A stretch of DNA of 33,644 nt from Streptococcus orisratti DSM 15617. Its GTDB lineage: Bacteria; Bacillota; Bacilli; Lactobacillales; Streptococcaceae. Each line of letters begins with the position of its first letter. Positions within the stretch are counted from its first letter, which is position 1. The DNA lies in the NCBI RefSeq assembly GCF_000380105.1, contig NZ_KB904469.1, positions 1 through 33,644 on the forward strand, written 5' to 3'. A program made the position numbers and the translations under genes. This document shows positions 16,103 through 24,767 of the stretch, piece by piece. The notes beneath the pieces were generated by a model. That model saw only the letters and a list, made by a program, of their open reading frames with translations, was not told where the DNA came from and ran no database searches.

Positions 16103-17620
16103 ATGAAAAAGAAAATTCTTTTAATGATCAGTTTGTTGGGAGTTTTCCTGACTGTGCAACTTAGTCAGGCAAAATTAGTTTTAGCAGACAGTAAACTTAA
16201 TGTTGTAACGACATTTTACCCTGTCTATGAGTTTACCAAAGGGGTTCTTGGGGGTGAAGCTAAAGTTTCCATGTTAATCAAGGCGGGAACTGAACCACAT
16301 GATTTTGAACCATCTACAAAAAATATTGCCACAATCCAAGATGCAGATGCATTTGTTTATATGGATGATAGTATGGAAACTTGGGTTAGCAGTTTGAGTA
16401 AGAGCATGGATACTAGCAAGAAGACCATTGTCAAAGGAACTGGGGACATGCTACTAATGGCTGGTACAGAAGAGGGTGACGAAGAAGACCATGGTGAAGA
16501 AGGACATCATCACGAATTTGACCCACACGTCTGGTTGTCGCCACTTCGCGCTGTTACAGTTGTTGAAAATATTCGTGATAGTTTTTCTAAGGCTTATCCT
16601 GATAAAGCTGATACATTTAAAGCAAATGCTGCCGCTTATATTGAAAAACTTAAAGCACTTGATAAGGAATATAGCGCTGCTTTATCAACTGCTAAGCAAA
16701 AGAGCTTTGTTACACAGCACGCAGCTTTTGGTTACTTAGCACTTGATTATGGATTGAACCAAATCTCAATCACAGGAGTATCTGCTGAGTCTGAGCCATC
16801 AGCAAAACGTTTGGCTGAATTAGCAAAATATGTTAAGAAGTATGGCATTAAGTATATCTATTTTGAAGAAAATGCTTCAAGCAAGGTAGCAAAAACGTTA
16901 GCAAGTGAGGCCGATGTAAAAACAGCTGTCCTCAATCCAATTGAAAGTTTAACAACAAAAGAAATTAAAGCTGGTGAAGATTACTTCTCAACGATGCGAA
17001 AAAATCTAGCAGCTTTGCAATTGACTACTGAGGTAGAAGGAAAAGCTATTGAACCTGAAACTGATACTAGTAAAACTGTTCAAACAGGTTATTTTAAAGA
17101 TAAAGATGTTACCGACCGTAAGTTAACTGATTGGACAGGTACTTGGCAATCAGTTTATCCTTATCTTTTAGACGGTACTTTGGATGAGGTTTGGGATTAT
17201 AAGGCTAAAAAATCCCAAGGAGCAATGACTGCTGCTGAATACAAAGAATACTACACAACAGGTTATAAGACAGATGTCGAACAAATTAAGATTGATGGCA
17301 AAAAGAATAAAATTACTTTTGTTAAAAATGGTGTCAAACAAACCTTCACCTACAAATACGTTGGATATAAAATTTTGACTTATAAAAAAGGAAATCGTGG
17401 TGTTCGTTATCTTTTTGAAACAGATGATAAGAACGCTGGCGAATTCAAATATATTCAATTTAGTGACCACAACATTTCAAAAACCAAGGCTGAACATTTC
17501 CACCTTTTCTGGGGCAATACAAGTCAAGATGAGATCTTAGAAGAAATGGACAATTGGCCAACTTACTTCCCAGCATCATCTACTGGACATGAAATTGCAC
17601 AAGACCTTGTGGCTCACTAA
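16103..17620 (+). CDS. adcA: Zinc ABC transporter substrate-binding protein AdcA with C-terminal ZinT domain
   Basis: The 505-residue extracellular zinc receptor has two domains. The N-terminal cluster 9 metal-binding domain (about 31-310) has TEPHDFEPS (H66), the His/Asp-rich loop EEDHGEEGHHHEFDPH (about 127-142) and TQHAAFGYLALDYGL. The C-terminal ZinT domain (about 325-505) has GTWQSVYPYL and AEHFHLFWG, with a second zinc site. The signal peptide (about 1-28, cut near LVLA-DS) has no lipobox Cys, so membrane anchoring is not evident; the S. pyogenes-type AdcA N-terminus looks similar. It delivers zinc to the AdcBC importer, whose genes are not in this window. It has its own AdcR operator and terminator, so it is monocistronic. 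Confidence 0.95.
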   Translation: MKKKILLMISLLGVFLTVQLSQAKLVLADSKLNVVTTFYPVYEFTKGVLGGEAKVSMLIKAGTEPHDFEPSTKNIATIQDADAFVYMDDSMETWVSSLSKSMDTSKKTIVKGTGDMLLMAGTEEGDEEDHGEEGHHHEFDPHVWLSPLRAVTVVENIRDSFSKAYPDKADTFKANAAAYIEKLKALDKEYSAALSTAKQKSFVTQHAAFGYLALDYGLNQISITGVSAESEPSAKRLAELAKYVKKYGIKYIYFEENASSKVAKTLASEADVKTAVLNPIESLTTKEIKAGEDYFSTMRKNLAALQLTTEVEGKAIEPETDTSKTVQTGYFKDKDVTDRKLTDWTGTWQSVYPYLLDGTLDEVWDYKAKKSQGAMTAAEYKEYYTTGYKTDVEQIKIDGKKNKITFVKNGVKQTFTYKYVGYKILTYKKGNRGVRYLFETDDKNAGEFKYIQFSDHNISKTKAEHFHLFWGNTSQDEILEEMDNWPTYFPASSTGHEIAQDLVAH

Positions 17621-17638
17621 GTAAGATTAACAGGACAA

Positions 17639-17666
17639 AACAAGATCAGTAATGGTCTTGTTTTTT
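17639..17666 (+). terminator. Terminator after adcA
   Basis: AACAAGATC (17639-17647) pairs with GGTCTTGTT (17654-17662, one G·T) around AGTAAT, then TTTT. Confidence 0.85.
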
Positions 17667-17823
17667 GGATTCCAAAAAAACAGAGATTGAAGATAGAGTC
17701 TCTGGTTACTACTCATTTTGCTCATAACTTTTACTTTGCCTAGCAGAGCATCATGTCAATTGACTGCTAAATCGGATTTTGTCTATCTTCTGAAATCACC
17801 AGTTCACAGAAATGGTTATGATT

Positions 17824-17843
17824 ATACACTAAAATTAGTGTAT
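17824..17843. promoter_or_regulatory. Perfect palindrome upstream of the bacteriocin promoter (operator candidate)
   Basis: ATACACTAA and TTAGTGTAT form 9-base perfect arms around AA. The site ends 3 nt before the -35 hexamer of the next promoter. Its symmetry and position suggest a dimeric regulator; no matching regulator gene adjoins it. Confidence 0.55.
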
Positions 17844-17846
17844 TTA

Positions 17847-17875
17847 TTTACAAATAAGTCAAAGCGTGATAGAAT
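17847..17875 (+). promoter_or_regulatory. Promoter of the lactococcin-972-like locus
   Basis: TTTACA (17847-17852) and TAGAAT (17870-17875) with a 17-nt spacer, about 120 nt before the bacteriocin start codon. The long leader between them holds no obvious ORF. Confidence 0.65.
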
Positions 17876-17997
17876 GAAAAAGTGAAGAGAACGCTTACTA
17901 TAAAGGAGAATAATCTCAAACGATCGTAAAGAAAATTTGCAAGTGCAAGCGGATTAAAATGTTTTAATATACATGGTATTACATAAAGGAGAAAGCT

Positions 17998-18286
17998 ATG
18001 AAAATAAAAAAGTTGGTCACTTCATTGGTATTGGTAGTTAGTCTAGCAAGCCCTATTGTAGCTTTTGCTGCTAATGTAGGCGGAGGTACATGGAATTACG
18101 GTGTTGGCTGGACAAACTTTTAGTTATTCAAACTATCATCATGCAACCAGATTTCATGGTCCTACCATTAAATACAATACAAAAGTAGTTTCAAGTGCAA
18201 ATGCTAGTAAGGGCGACTGGGCAAATTCTAGTTATTCAATTTTCCCACCAACTAGGCTGTCTTATTATTGGAATTATGGAAACTAG
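17998..18286 (+). pseudogene. Lactococcin-972-family bacteriocin gene, frameshifted
   Basis: The ATG at 17998 follows AAAGGAGAAAG and encodes a signal peptide (KKLVTSLVLVVSLASPIVAFA) and the family mature start GGGTWNYGVG, then stops at 18121-18123. The rest of the family pattern (FSYSNYHHATRFHG... and the aromatic end YYWNYGN) continues in the next frame to 18286. Removing one base between about 18100 and 18118 (for example one G of GTTGGCTGG) gives a continuous ORF of 95 codons, close to the family's usual precursor length of about 90. Lactococcin 972 is a secreted bacteriocin that blocks septum formation by binding lipid II. The two downstream genes are the family's standard membrane protein/ATPase pair and are intact. 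Confidence 0.83.
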
Positions 18287-18299
18287 CATATAGAAAGTA

Positions 18300-18325
18300 A
18301 GGCGAGGTATAGGGTTCGCCTCTTT
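18300..18325 (+). other. Hairpin between the bacteriocin gene and the transporter genes
   Basis: AGGCGA (18300-18305) pairs with TCGCCT (18316-18321), followed by CTTTT. It is a short, weak terminator or attenuator and could lower expression of the downstream pair relative to the bacteriocin. Confidence 0.5.
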
Positions 18326-18343
18326 TAGGAGGAGGTAGAGAGT

Positions 18344-20458
18344 GTGAAGAAAATTATTAGCATATTTACTGTAGTTGCTACTATTTTAGTCAGTTTATTT
18401 GTTTACAATATTTTTCAGACAAAAGATTACCAGCGACTACAGAACCTAGGAAACGCAAGTGGTTTTACTCAGAATTTTTACTTAGTTCAAACAGATAAGA
18501 CGGTAGAGGAGCATCTTAGCTTTTTAGAAGAACTGAGCAAAAAATATCAGGTATCAATTATCAGAACAGATTATGATAATGATACTATTGTCAAATCCAT
18601 TCAAATCTATGCTGATAGCTTTCCAGATTATTTTATACCAAGCGAAAAAAAGCTAAAACTCAAAGATGGTTTTTATGCTAATTATAAGTCTGGAGAAGAA
18701 AAACAAATTAAGAAAATTCCAGCTTTCTCACTTCAGAACAAACTTATCGTTCAGTCTATGGAGGATTACTACTCTGATTCGAGTCACTCGATTCTAGGGA
18801 ACTACGTAGCCATTTCGAATTCCTCTATTGACACTCAAGGGTTAATAGAGGATATCAGTAATTTTTACAAAGTTGACAAAGAGAGTCTGCTTCATGAGAC
18901 TGCTTTTAGCAGTGTAAGCTTGTTCAATCGTTTCTTGATACTGTATAGTGTCCTTCTGGCTCTATCATTTTTAATTATTGGAGTCATTGTTATTTCGTTA
19001 GGGGTTGCTGACATACATACATTTGGTATCATGAAACTAAATGGCTTATCAAATGGTAGGATTATTTATGAAAGAATTCGATGGGATCTTAGTCGGATGA
19101 TTCTATCCATCGCTATCATAAATATCTATTTTTTAGTCACTTTAGAAGTATATCCACCTGGATTTTTTCAATTATTAGCGGTCGCTCAATTCCTATGTTT
19201 ACTCTATTACATCGCAGTGAATGGTTGGCTATATCTTTTAGTATCTAAGATAACCATTAGTAAGCTGTTGAAGAAATTCACGGACTTCAAATTTGGAGTT
19301 TCCTTAATTTACAGCTTAAAAATATTAGTATTTATTGTTATGGGATATTTGTTGATAAATACTTCTACAGTAGTGGTTGACATGTACCGCCAGCAAAGAA
19401 GCTACCAGCAATGGAATGATTATCTTGATTATTCTACTTTGGAATATTATTCACTAACACAAGCTGGAGAGGTAGATTTAGAAACGAATACAGGCGAGGG
19501 AGTAAAAGACCTTTTTCAGTTATATGAGTCATTGGAACAAGAAGCAAATGTTATCTATACTTATCATGAGAGCTATGAGAAAGGTCAGACCTTAACTGAT
19601 AACAAAGAAAATGAAATCTATCAGTTTCAAGATAATCTTGATATTTTAACTGTCAATTACCAATATTTAAAGCAAATAAAGATGTTGGACTTCATCGCAG
19701 GCGAGTCAGCTTCAACAAGAGTAATATTAGTACCTGATACTTTAAAAGGAAAGGATTTATCACCCGCCTTTCGAGCCATTTTATTTAACCTTTACTCAGT
19801 AAAAGAGCAAGGGAATATAAAACTAGCGGATATTCCAATCAAAATCATCTATTATTCTGAACCTTTGGAAACTTTTTCCTTTGATTTCGGCAAAGAAGAG
19901 ACATTAAAGAATCCCATCTTATTAGTCGTTAATCCTAAAAATATGCTTTGGTTTGAAAAGGTAAGGTTGACAAATACGCAATTAGAAAACCCGATAAAAA
20001 TAAAAGGTGGAAATATTGAACAAGCAAAAATAGGGCAATTAGTTGCACAGAAATCCAAAGTATTTATTCCAAAATTTACCAAAATTAAAGACTTATTTAA
20101 CCAAATCCTACAATTTAGTCAAACGTTTCTGGTGATTATGGCAAGTATTTTATTGTTTACTTTTGGGATTGAACTTTTTGTTGCTTATGCCTTAAATTCA
20201 ATCATCTTTTATACAGAGCACAGTAGTTTAGCCATTAAAAAATTGCTTGGCTTGAAGTTTTTTGATCGTTATAAGAAACATATCCTTGCGATGCTGTTAA
20301 TATATGCTGTTACTGTTATTATTGTTGGAATCCTTGAACAAACGGTCATAATGTTTCCAGCAGTCTTGCTTTTAATTTTTGCAGATGCTCTATTGAGCAT
20401 ACATCATATTCTGAAAATAGAGTCTAAGCAAGTTGCTATTATGTTGAAGGAGGGGTGA
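18344..20458 (+). CDS. Bacteriocin-associated integral membrane protein (DUF1430-like)
   Basis: The 704-residue membrane protein is the large partner always found with lactococcin-972-type bacteriocins. It has an N-terminal span (about 3-21), a ~175-residue outside domain, a group of spans (about 195-345), a second outside domain (about 350-580), and C-terminal spans (about 590-690). The layout resembles FtsX/MacB-type permeases with split domains. The start is GTG 18344, preceded by AGGAGGAGGT. With the following ATPase it probably forms an export or immunity complex for the bacteriocin; the precise role of the family is not settled. The reading frame is intact even though the bacteriocin gene is broken. 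Confidence 0.85.
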   Translation: MKKIISIFTVVATILVSLFVYNIFQTKDYQRLQNLGNASGFTQNFYLVQTDKTVEEHLSFLEELSKKYQVSIIRTDYDNDTIVKSIQIYADSFPDYFIPSEKKLKLKDGFYANYKSGEEKQIKKIPAFSLQNKLIVQSMEDYYSDSSHSILGNYVAISNSSIDTQGLIEDISNFYKVDKESLLHETAFSSVSLFNRFLILYSVLLALSFLIIGVIVISLGVADIHTFGIMKLNGLSNGRIIYERIRWDLSRMILSIAIINIYFLVTLEVYPPGFFQLLAVAQFLCLLYYIAVNGWLYLLVSKITISKLLKKFTDFKFGVSLIYSLKILVFIVMGYLLINTSTVVVDMYRQQRSYQQWNDYLDYSTLEYYSLTQAGEVDLETNTGEGVKDLFQLYESLEQEANVIYTYHESYEKGQTLTDNKENEIYQFQDNLDILTVNYQYLKQIKMLDFIAGESASTRVILVPDTLKGKDLSPAFRAILFNLYSVKEQGNIKLADIPIKIIYYSEPLETFSFDFGKEETLKNPILLVVNPKNMLWFEKVRLTNTQLENPIKIKGGNIEQAKIGQLVAQKSKVFIPKFTKIKDLFNQILQFSQTFLVIMASILLFTFGIELFVAYALNSIIFYTEHSSLAIKKLLGLKFFDRYKKHILAMLLIYAVTVIIVGILEQTVIMFPAVLLLIFADALLSIHHILKIESKQVAIMLKEG

Positions 20459-20461
20459 GTC

Positions 20462-21094
20462 ATGTTAGAAGTGAACAATCTAAGTAAAAATTTTGGCAGT
20501 AAAACAATCTTTAGTCAGCTATCCTTCTACATCAAAAAAGGAGAGATGGTTGCGCTTGTTGGACCAAGTGGATGTGGAAAATCAACCTTGCTGAACATTC
20601 TTGGTCTGATTGAAGATTTTCAAGCTGGAGACTATAGTTTTGATGGACTGAAAAATATAAAGGTCAACTCTAGGAATTCTGAGAAAGTTATTCGAGAGAA
20701 AATTTCTTATTTATTTCAAAATTTTGCTCTAATAGAGACAGAAACGGTTGAGAAAAATCTGTTACTAGCAATGACCTATGTCAAGATGAATAAAAAAGAA
20801 AAGTTAACTGAGATTGCTAAGGTCTTGGAAAAAGTGGGATTGAAAGGGTATGAAAATCGAAAGATTTATGAACTTTCTGGTGGAGAGCAGCAGCGAGTAG
20901 CTCTTGCTAGAGCCATTCTTAAACCAAGTGAACTTATTCTGGCTGACGAGCCAACAGGCTCCTTAGATAGAGAAAACAAATGGATTGTGATGAACTTGCT
21001 AAAAGAACTAAATGAATCAGGGAAAACGGTGGTTATTGTGACACATGATGAAGAAATTGCAAATTCATGTGATCGAACTATCTCTTTACATTGA
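20462..21094 (+). CDS. ABC ATPase of the lactococcin-972-type locus (LolD/MacB-like)
   Basis: The 210-residue stand-alone ABC ATPase has Walker A GPSGCGKST (34-42), Q-loop LFQNFA, signature LSGGEQQRVALARAI, Walker B LILADEPTGSLD and the switch histidine in VTHDEE. This set is typical of the LolD/MacB subfamily that drives FtsX-like membrane partners. It starts 3 nt after the DUF1430-like gene, so the two are surely translated together, and should energise that protein for bacteriocin export or self-protection. A strong hairpin follows. Confidence 0.93.
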   Translation: MLEVNNLSKNFGSKTIFSQLSFYIKKGEMVALVGPSGCGKSTLLNILGLIEDFQAGDYSFDGLKNIKVNSRNSEKVIREKISYLFQNFALIETETVEKNLLLAMTYVKMNKKEKLTEIAKVLEKVGLKGYENRKIYELSGGEQQRVALARAILKPSELILADEPTGSLDRENKWIVMNLLKELNESGKTVVIVTHDEEIANSCDRTISLH

Positions 21095-21102
21095 AAACAA
21101 TT

Positions 21103-21132
21103 AAACCCACTAGTGTGAACTGGTGGGTTTGA
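21103..21132 (+). terminator. Terminator after the bacteriocin locus
   Basis: AAACCCACTAG (21103-21113) pairs with CTGGTGGGTTT (21120-21130, one G·T) around TGTGAA. Only a short T-run follows, but the stem is strong. Confidence 0.75.
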
Positions 21133-21637
21133 TTAGGTTCTGAAAATTATACTCTTTGAAACTCAAAAATGAACCTTGTTGGCTTAGAACCTGTATTTAC
21201 AATTCGGCACTTTCATCTAAGGAGAGTTTTTTTCAAAATACAGTTAGTATTCCTTCAAAAACCTGCCTTGATTAGCGAAAAACGATCTTTTATGTAAAAG
21301 CACTTCACTTGTGAATACAGATTCTTAATTGATAACGGTTCAATCTCCTCATTGCTGATACACAGACGCTATTTGTTTCACTTTAATCTTTCAAATCTCC
21401 TTAGATTTTGGAAACTTATACTCAATGAAAATCAAAAGTAGCCTAGGAAACGAAGCCGACGATAGAACTTGAGTTCATCAAGGCAAGTTAACAACGGATA
21501 ATTTTGATTTTCGAAGAGTATTAGTCTGAGTTTGATTAAGTATGAGTACAGCAGGTAAAAACTCCCAGAGAAGATTAATGACTTGCATAGGGTCTTCTTT
21601 GAGAGCTTTGAGTTGTTAAATTTAAAATGGCATCGCT
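21133..21637. other. Long intergenic region between convergent transcripts, with RUP-like DNA
   Basis: Besides RUP-like copy B it contains no supported ORF on either strand. At about 21149-21170, TATACTCTTTGAAACTCAAAAA resembles a degenerate RUP terminus (TACTCTTCGAAAATCAAAA), so this looks like a site with more than one insertion. The genes on both sides point inward. Confidence 0.5.
21418..21523 (+). repeat. RUP-like miniature element, copy B
   Basis: Identical to copy A (12531-12636) except for one base that I can see (TTGACAACGG in A, TTAACAACGG here). Same orientation, same 106-bp length and same inverted ends. Confidence 0.85.
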
Positions 21638-22285
21638 TTATTCAGCGGCTTGTTCCCATTTTTTAGCCAGACGTCGTGAAAAACTTGAAATGGCAAAGTT
21701 AATGATAAAATAAATTCCAGTAATAATAGCGTAGAGACTAAAGACTTGTCCAGCTTCAAAATAACGTCCCATGAGGATTTGGCTCTTCCCAAAGAGCTCC
21801 TGAATGGCGATGACAGAGTAGAGAAGTGATGTATCCTTGATAACTGTTACGAATTGGGAGATGATAGCTGGGAGCATTTTTCGAAAAGCTTGTGGAAAGA
21901 CAATGTAAATAAAAATTTGAAAGCCTGTCATTCCTTGGGCCAAGCCAGCCTCAGTTTGCCCATGGTCAACTCCATTTAGTCCACCACGGATAATTTCGGC
22001 CAGTGCAGCAGAAGTAAATACTGTGAAAGCAGTAATTCCAGCGGGTGTTGATTTCATTTGGAAGACCAGAAAGATGATAAAAATCCATAACAAGTTTGGA
22101 ACATTACGTACAAATTCAATGTAGATGCTAGCTACCCATCGGAGCAAGGGATTTTTCCCATTGCGCATAACGGCGAGGACTGTTCCAATGAGAGTGGATA
22201 GAACAATGGCAATAAAGGAAATATAAAGGGTCAGCCACAAACCTTGTAGGATGAAGCTGATGTTGGTAGGCGTAAATACTGACAT
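21638..22285 (-). CDS. Polar amino acid ABC transporter permease
   Basis: The 215-residue permease is of the His/Glu/Gln type, with about five spans. The cytoplasmic EAA loop that docks on the ATPase reads EIIRGGLNGVDHGQTEAGLAQGM with a following IVFPQAFRKMLP. It is the last gene of a four-gene minus-strand operon (ATPase, binding protein, two permeases). It starts 12 nt after the other permease, and the two probably form a heterodimer. Substrate is likely glutamine, glutamate or another polar amino acid, as for similar importers found next to vicRK in other streptococci; this is inferred from family and position. Confidence 0.92.
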   Translation of the reverse strand: MSVFTPTNISFILQGLWLTLYISFIAIVLSTLIGTVLAVMRNGKNPLLRWVASIYIEFVRNVPNLLWIFIIFLVFQMKSTPAGITAFTVFTSAALAEIIRGGLNGVDHGQTEAGLAQGMTGFQIFIYIVFPQAFRKMLPAIISQFVTVIKDTSLLYSVIAIQELFGKSQILMGRYFEAGQVFSLYAIITGIYFIINFAISSFSRRLAKKWEQAAE

Positions 22286-22297
22286 GAAAGGCTCCTC

Positions 22298-22996
22298 CTA
22301 AATTGAATAACTTTTCTTGTTGGCTTCTTCTTTACGGCGTGCCCAAGTTGCTAGTGGGAAACACATGATAAAGTATAGAAGGGCTGCTCCAGCGAATGCT
22401 GGCACATAGTTAGTTGTTTCGTAAGCCCAAGCTTTAGCGGTGAACATGATATCAGCGCCGGAGATGATAGCAACGGTGGAAGTATTCTTGATGAGATTAA
22501 CGACTTGGTTAGTCATAGGTGGTAAAATAGTTCGCACCGCTTGGGGCAAGATAATCATACTCATTGTTTGGCTATAAGTAAATCCTTGGGAGAGTGCAGC
22601 TTCTGTTTGTCCACGCGGTACTGCTTCAATTCCTGAACGGATAACTTCGGCGATATAAGCACCGTGGTAGATTCCTACACAGAGAACAGCAGTGAAAAAC
22701 GTTGAAATCATAATAACGCCATTGCTCACAATAGCTAAGCCATAATAAACAAAAACAAATTGCACCAGAAGTGGCGTGTTTTGGAAAAGCTCTACATAAA
22801 CACGGGCAATTCCTTTTAGAATTTTGTTCTTTGATGAGGACATGGCACCAAATATAATTCCTAGAATTAGGGCAAGAAGCAGAGCTCCTGCGGACATTCC
22901 TAGCGTGTAAAGAAATCCTTTAGCGAACGCCCCAAAGTTTGCGAAAAAGTCCGCCCAACGTGAGAGGGCAAAAGGACTGAAAGTTAGTATCGTCAT
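22298..22996 (-). CDS. Polar amino acid ABC transporter permease
   Basis: The 232-residue partner permease has a longer N-terminus (FSPFALSRWADFFANFGAF) and an EAA loop reading EVIRSGIEAVPRGQTEAALSQGF, followed by ILPQAVRTILPP. These are hallmarks of the HisM/HisQ/GlnP permease family. It lies 14 nt downstream of the binding-protein gene and 12 nt upstream of the second permease. The basic C-terminal tail (TWARRKEEANKKSYSI) is cytoplasmic. Confidence 0.92.
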   Translation of the reverse strand: MTILTFSPFALSRWADFFANFGAFAKGFLYTLGMSAGALLLALILGIIFGAMSSSKNKILKGIARVYVELFQNTPLLVQFVFVYYGLAIVSNGVIMISTFFTAVLCVGIYHGAYIAEVIRSGIEAVPRGQTEAALSQGFTYSQTMSMIILPQAVRTILPPMTNQVVNLIKNTSTVAIISGADIMFTAKAWAYETTNYVPAFAGAALLYFIMCFPLATWARRKEEANKKSYSI

Positions 22997-23010
22997 ATTA
23001 TATTCCTCTC

Positions 23011-23814
23011 TTAATTATTATCTGTACTAGCAGGTTTTAGGTCATATTTTTTGTAAATTTTTTGCAGACTTCCATCTTCAGACCATTTGGAGATGAGATT
23101 GTTAATGTAGTCGGTTACTTCTGTATTTGATTTTTTAGAGGCAATACCATAAGACTGAGTATTGAAACCATCAGCTAAAATTTTAGTCTTTTTACTGCGA
23201 TAGCCTGACAAAATTGATTTATCTACTGAAAAAGCATCAATTCGTTTGGCATAGAGAGAAATAGCTAATTCGGGATAGGAGCCAAGTTGAACAAATTTGA
23301 AAGATAGATCATGTGCCTTGCCATATTCTTCAATGGCAGCTTTGGTTGTGGATCCTTGAACTACACCGATGGTTTGGCCGTCCAGACCTTTAATGGAATT
23401 GATACCGCTGGATTTATTGACAAGAAAGCCGACTTCATCAGTATAATATGGGTTAGAAAAACTGTAGGAGGCCTGACGTTCAGGGGTGATGGTGTAGGTA
23501 GCTATGACGATGTCCACCTGACCATTATCCATCACAGCTTCACGGGTTTGAGCTGTTACGGGTGTAAATTCAATTTTGACGCCCAGTGATTTAGCAATTT
23601 TTCTGGCAATATCAATTTCCATACCCTCGTATTTATCAGATTCAGCACTATAGTACCCAAAGTTTGGAACATCTTGTTTGACACCAACTTTTAGAACACC
23701 GCTATCTTGAATTTTTTTAATTTGGGCTGATTGGCTATCTGCGGCAACGTTTGACAGACAGATAAAGGTCATAAATACAAGCGTTAAGCTGAATAAAATT
23801 TGTTTTAATTTCAT
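23011..23814 (-). CDS. Amino acid ABC transporter substrate-binding protein
   Basis: The 267-residue family-3 extracellular solute-binding protein begins with a hydrophobic signal segment (about 3-25, LKQILFSLTLVFMTFICLSNVAA) likely cut before DSQSAQ. The mature part has the family blocks GVLKVGVKQDVPNFGYY, EGMEIDIARKIAKSLGV and QVDIVIATYTITPERQ, with the ligand-binding Arg near 133 and a conserved Asp late in the lobe. A Cys sits in the signal region (FICLSN), but the residues before it do not make a good lipobox, so lipid anchoring is uncertain. It captures a polar amino acid for the two permeases encoded downstream. Confidence 0.9.
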   Translation of the reverse strand: MKLKQILFSLTLVFMTFICLSNVAADSQSAQIKKIQDSGVLKVGVKQDVPNFGYYSAESDKYEGMEIDIARKIAKSLGVKIEFTPVTAQTREAVMDNGQVDIVIATYTITPERQASYSFSNPYYTDEVGFLVNKSSGINSIKGLDGQTIGVVQGSTTKAAIEEYGKAHDLSFKFVQLGSYPELAISLYAKRIDAFSVDKSILSGYRSKKTKILADGFNTQSYGIASKKSNTEVTDYINNLISKWSEDGSLQKIYKKYDLKPASTDNN

Positions 23815-23826
23815 AGAGCAGCCTCC

Positions 23827-24591
23827 TTATTTCTTGGAAACGCGTTCGCTAGTATGGTTGATAATCCTACTAAGGAATTGTTGAGCCCGAGGCTCAGTTG
23901 GATGATCAAAGAAACCATGAACATCAGTTGTATCAACTAAAATCTGACCTTCTGCCATGAAGATAATGCGATCAGCAACTTCACGAGCAAAGCCCATTTC
24001 GTGGGTTACGACTACCATGTTCATACCTTCTTTAGCTAGATTTTGCATAACGGTTAGCACATCACCGATGGTTTCGGGGTCTAGAGCAGAAGTAGGTTCG
24101 TCAAAAAGCAGTAGCTCTGGTTGCATTGCCAGACCACGAGCAATAGCTACACGTTGCTTTTGCCCCCCAGAAAGCATTCCTGGATATGAATCTTTACGAT
24201 CCCACATATTGACATAGGTCAAATATTGTTCGGCAATGGTTTCTGCTTCTTTTTGTGATTTACCGAGTACCTTGATAGGTGCTAAAGTGACATTTTCTAA
24301 CACAGTTTTGTGAGGATAAAGATTAAAGTGTTGGAAAACCATACCCACTTCTTTACGAAGTTGAACTAAGTCTTTGACGCTGGCATTAGCTATCTCGTGT
24401 CCATTTACCTTCAAACTTCCTGTCTCGATAGATTCTAAGGCATTCATGGTGCGGATGAGGGTTGACTTTCCAGAACCTGAAGGACCCAACAGGACAACCA
24501 CTTGACCTTTTTCAATTTCTAAATTAATATTGCGGAGGGCATGGTAGTCACCGTAATATTTTTCAACATTTTTATATTCAATAAGAGCCAT
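23827..24591 (-). CDS. Amino acid ABC transporter ATP-binding protein (GlnQ-like)
   Basis: The 254-residue ATPase has Walker A GPSGSGKST (36-44), Q-loop VFQHFNLYPHKTVLEN typical of polar amino acid importers, signature LSGGQKQRVAIARGLA, Walker B LLLFDEPTSALDPE and switch histidine in VVTHEMGFAREVADR. It is the first gene of the minus-strand importer operon, with AGAAGGAG just before the ATG and a consensus-like promoter upstream. The operon is divergent from vicR with a 260-nt spacer, an arrangement shared with some other streptococci, although any regulatory link to VicR is only a guess. Confidence 0.94.
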   Translation of the reverse strand: MALIEYKNVEKYYGDYHALRNINLEIEKGQVVVLLGPSGSGKSTLIRTMNALESIETGSLKVNGHEIANASVKDLVQLRKEVGMVFQHFNLYPHKTVLENVTLAPIKVLGKSQKEAETIAEQYLTYVNMWDRKDSYPGMLSGGQKQRVAIARGLAMQPELLLFDEPTSALDPETIGDVLTVMQNLAKEGMNMVVVTHEMGFAREVADRIIFMAEGQILVDTTDVHGFFDHPTEPRAQQFLSRIINHTSERVSKK

Positions 24592-24637
24592 AATTATCTC
24601 CTTCTAAATTGTCATATTTTATAACATGAATATATAC

Positions 24638-24666
24638 AGTCTAGCATAGGAAAACAAAGTTGTCAA
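24638..24666 (-). promoter_or_regulatory. Promoter of the amino acid importer operon
   Basis: On the minus strand, a perfect -35 TTGACA (24666-24661) and -10 TAGACT (24643-24638) are separated by 17 nt, about 45 nt before the ATPase start codon. Confidence 0.8.
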
Positions 24667-24758
24667 ATATTTTCAGAAAATTTAAATAACTTAAAAGTTT
24701 ATAAAATATTACTTTATGATGTCAAGCAGGGTGAAAATTTCCAATTAAAGCGATTTTT

Positions 24759-24767
24759 TGGTATAAT
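24759..24767 (+). promoter_or_regulatory. Extended -10 promoter of vicRKX
   Basis: TGGTATAAT (24759-24767) is a perfect extended -10. The -35 is weak. GTGAAAATT (24731-24739) and AATTTTCAC (24804-24812) form an inverted repeat that brackets this promoter. The vicR leader is about 80 nt. Confidence 0.65.

Noticed and set aside
17880..17900. Catabolite-repression (cre) site near AGAGAACGCTTACT ahead of the bacteriocin gene
   Set aside because: It matches the consensus with about three mismatches at key positions, which is too weak to call.
21133..21417. Decayed transposase gene in the gap after the bacteriocin locus
   Set aside because: Translations of both strands show only short, stop-rich stretches without a recognisable transposase motif.
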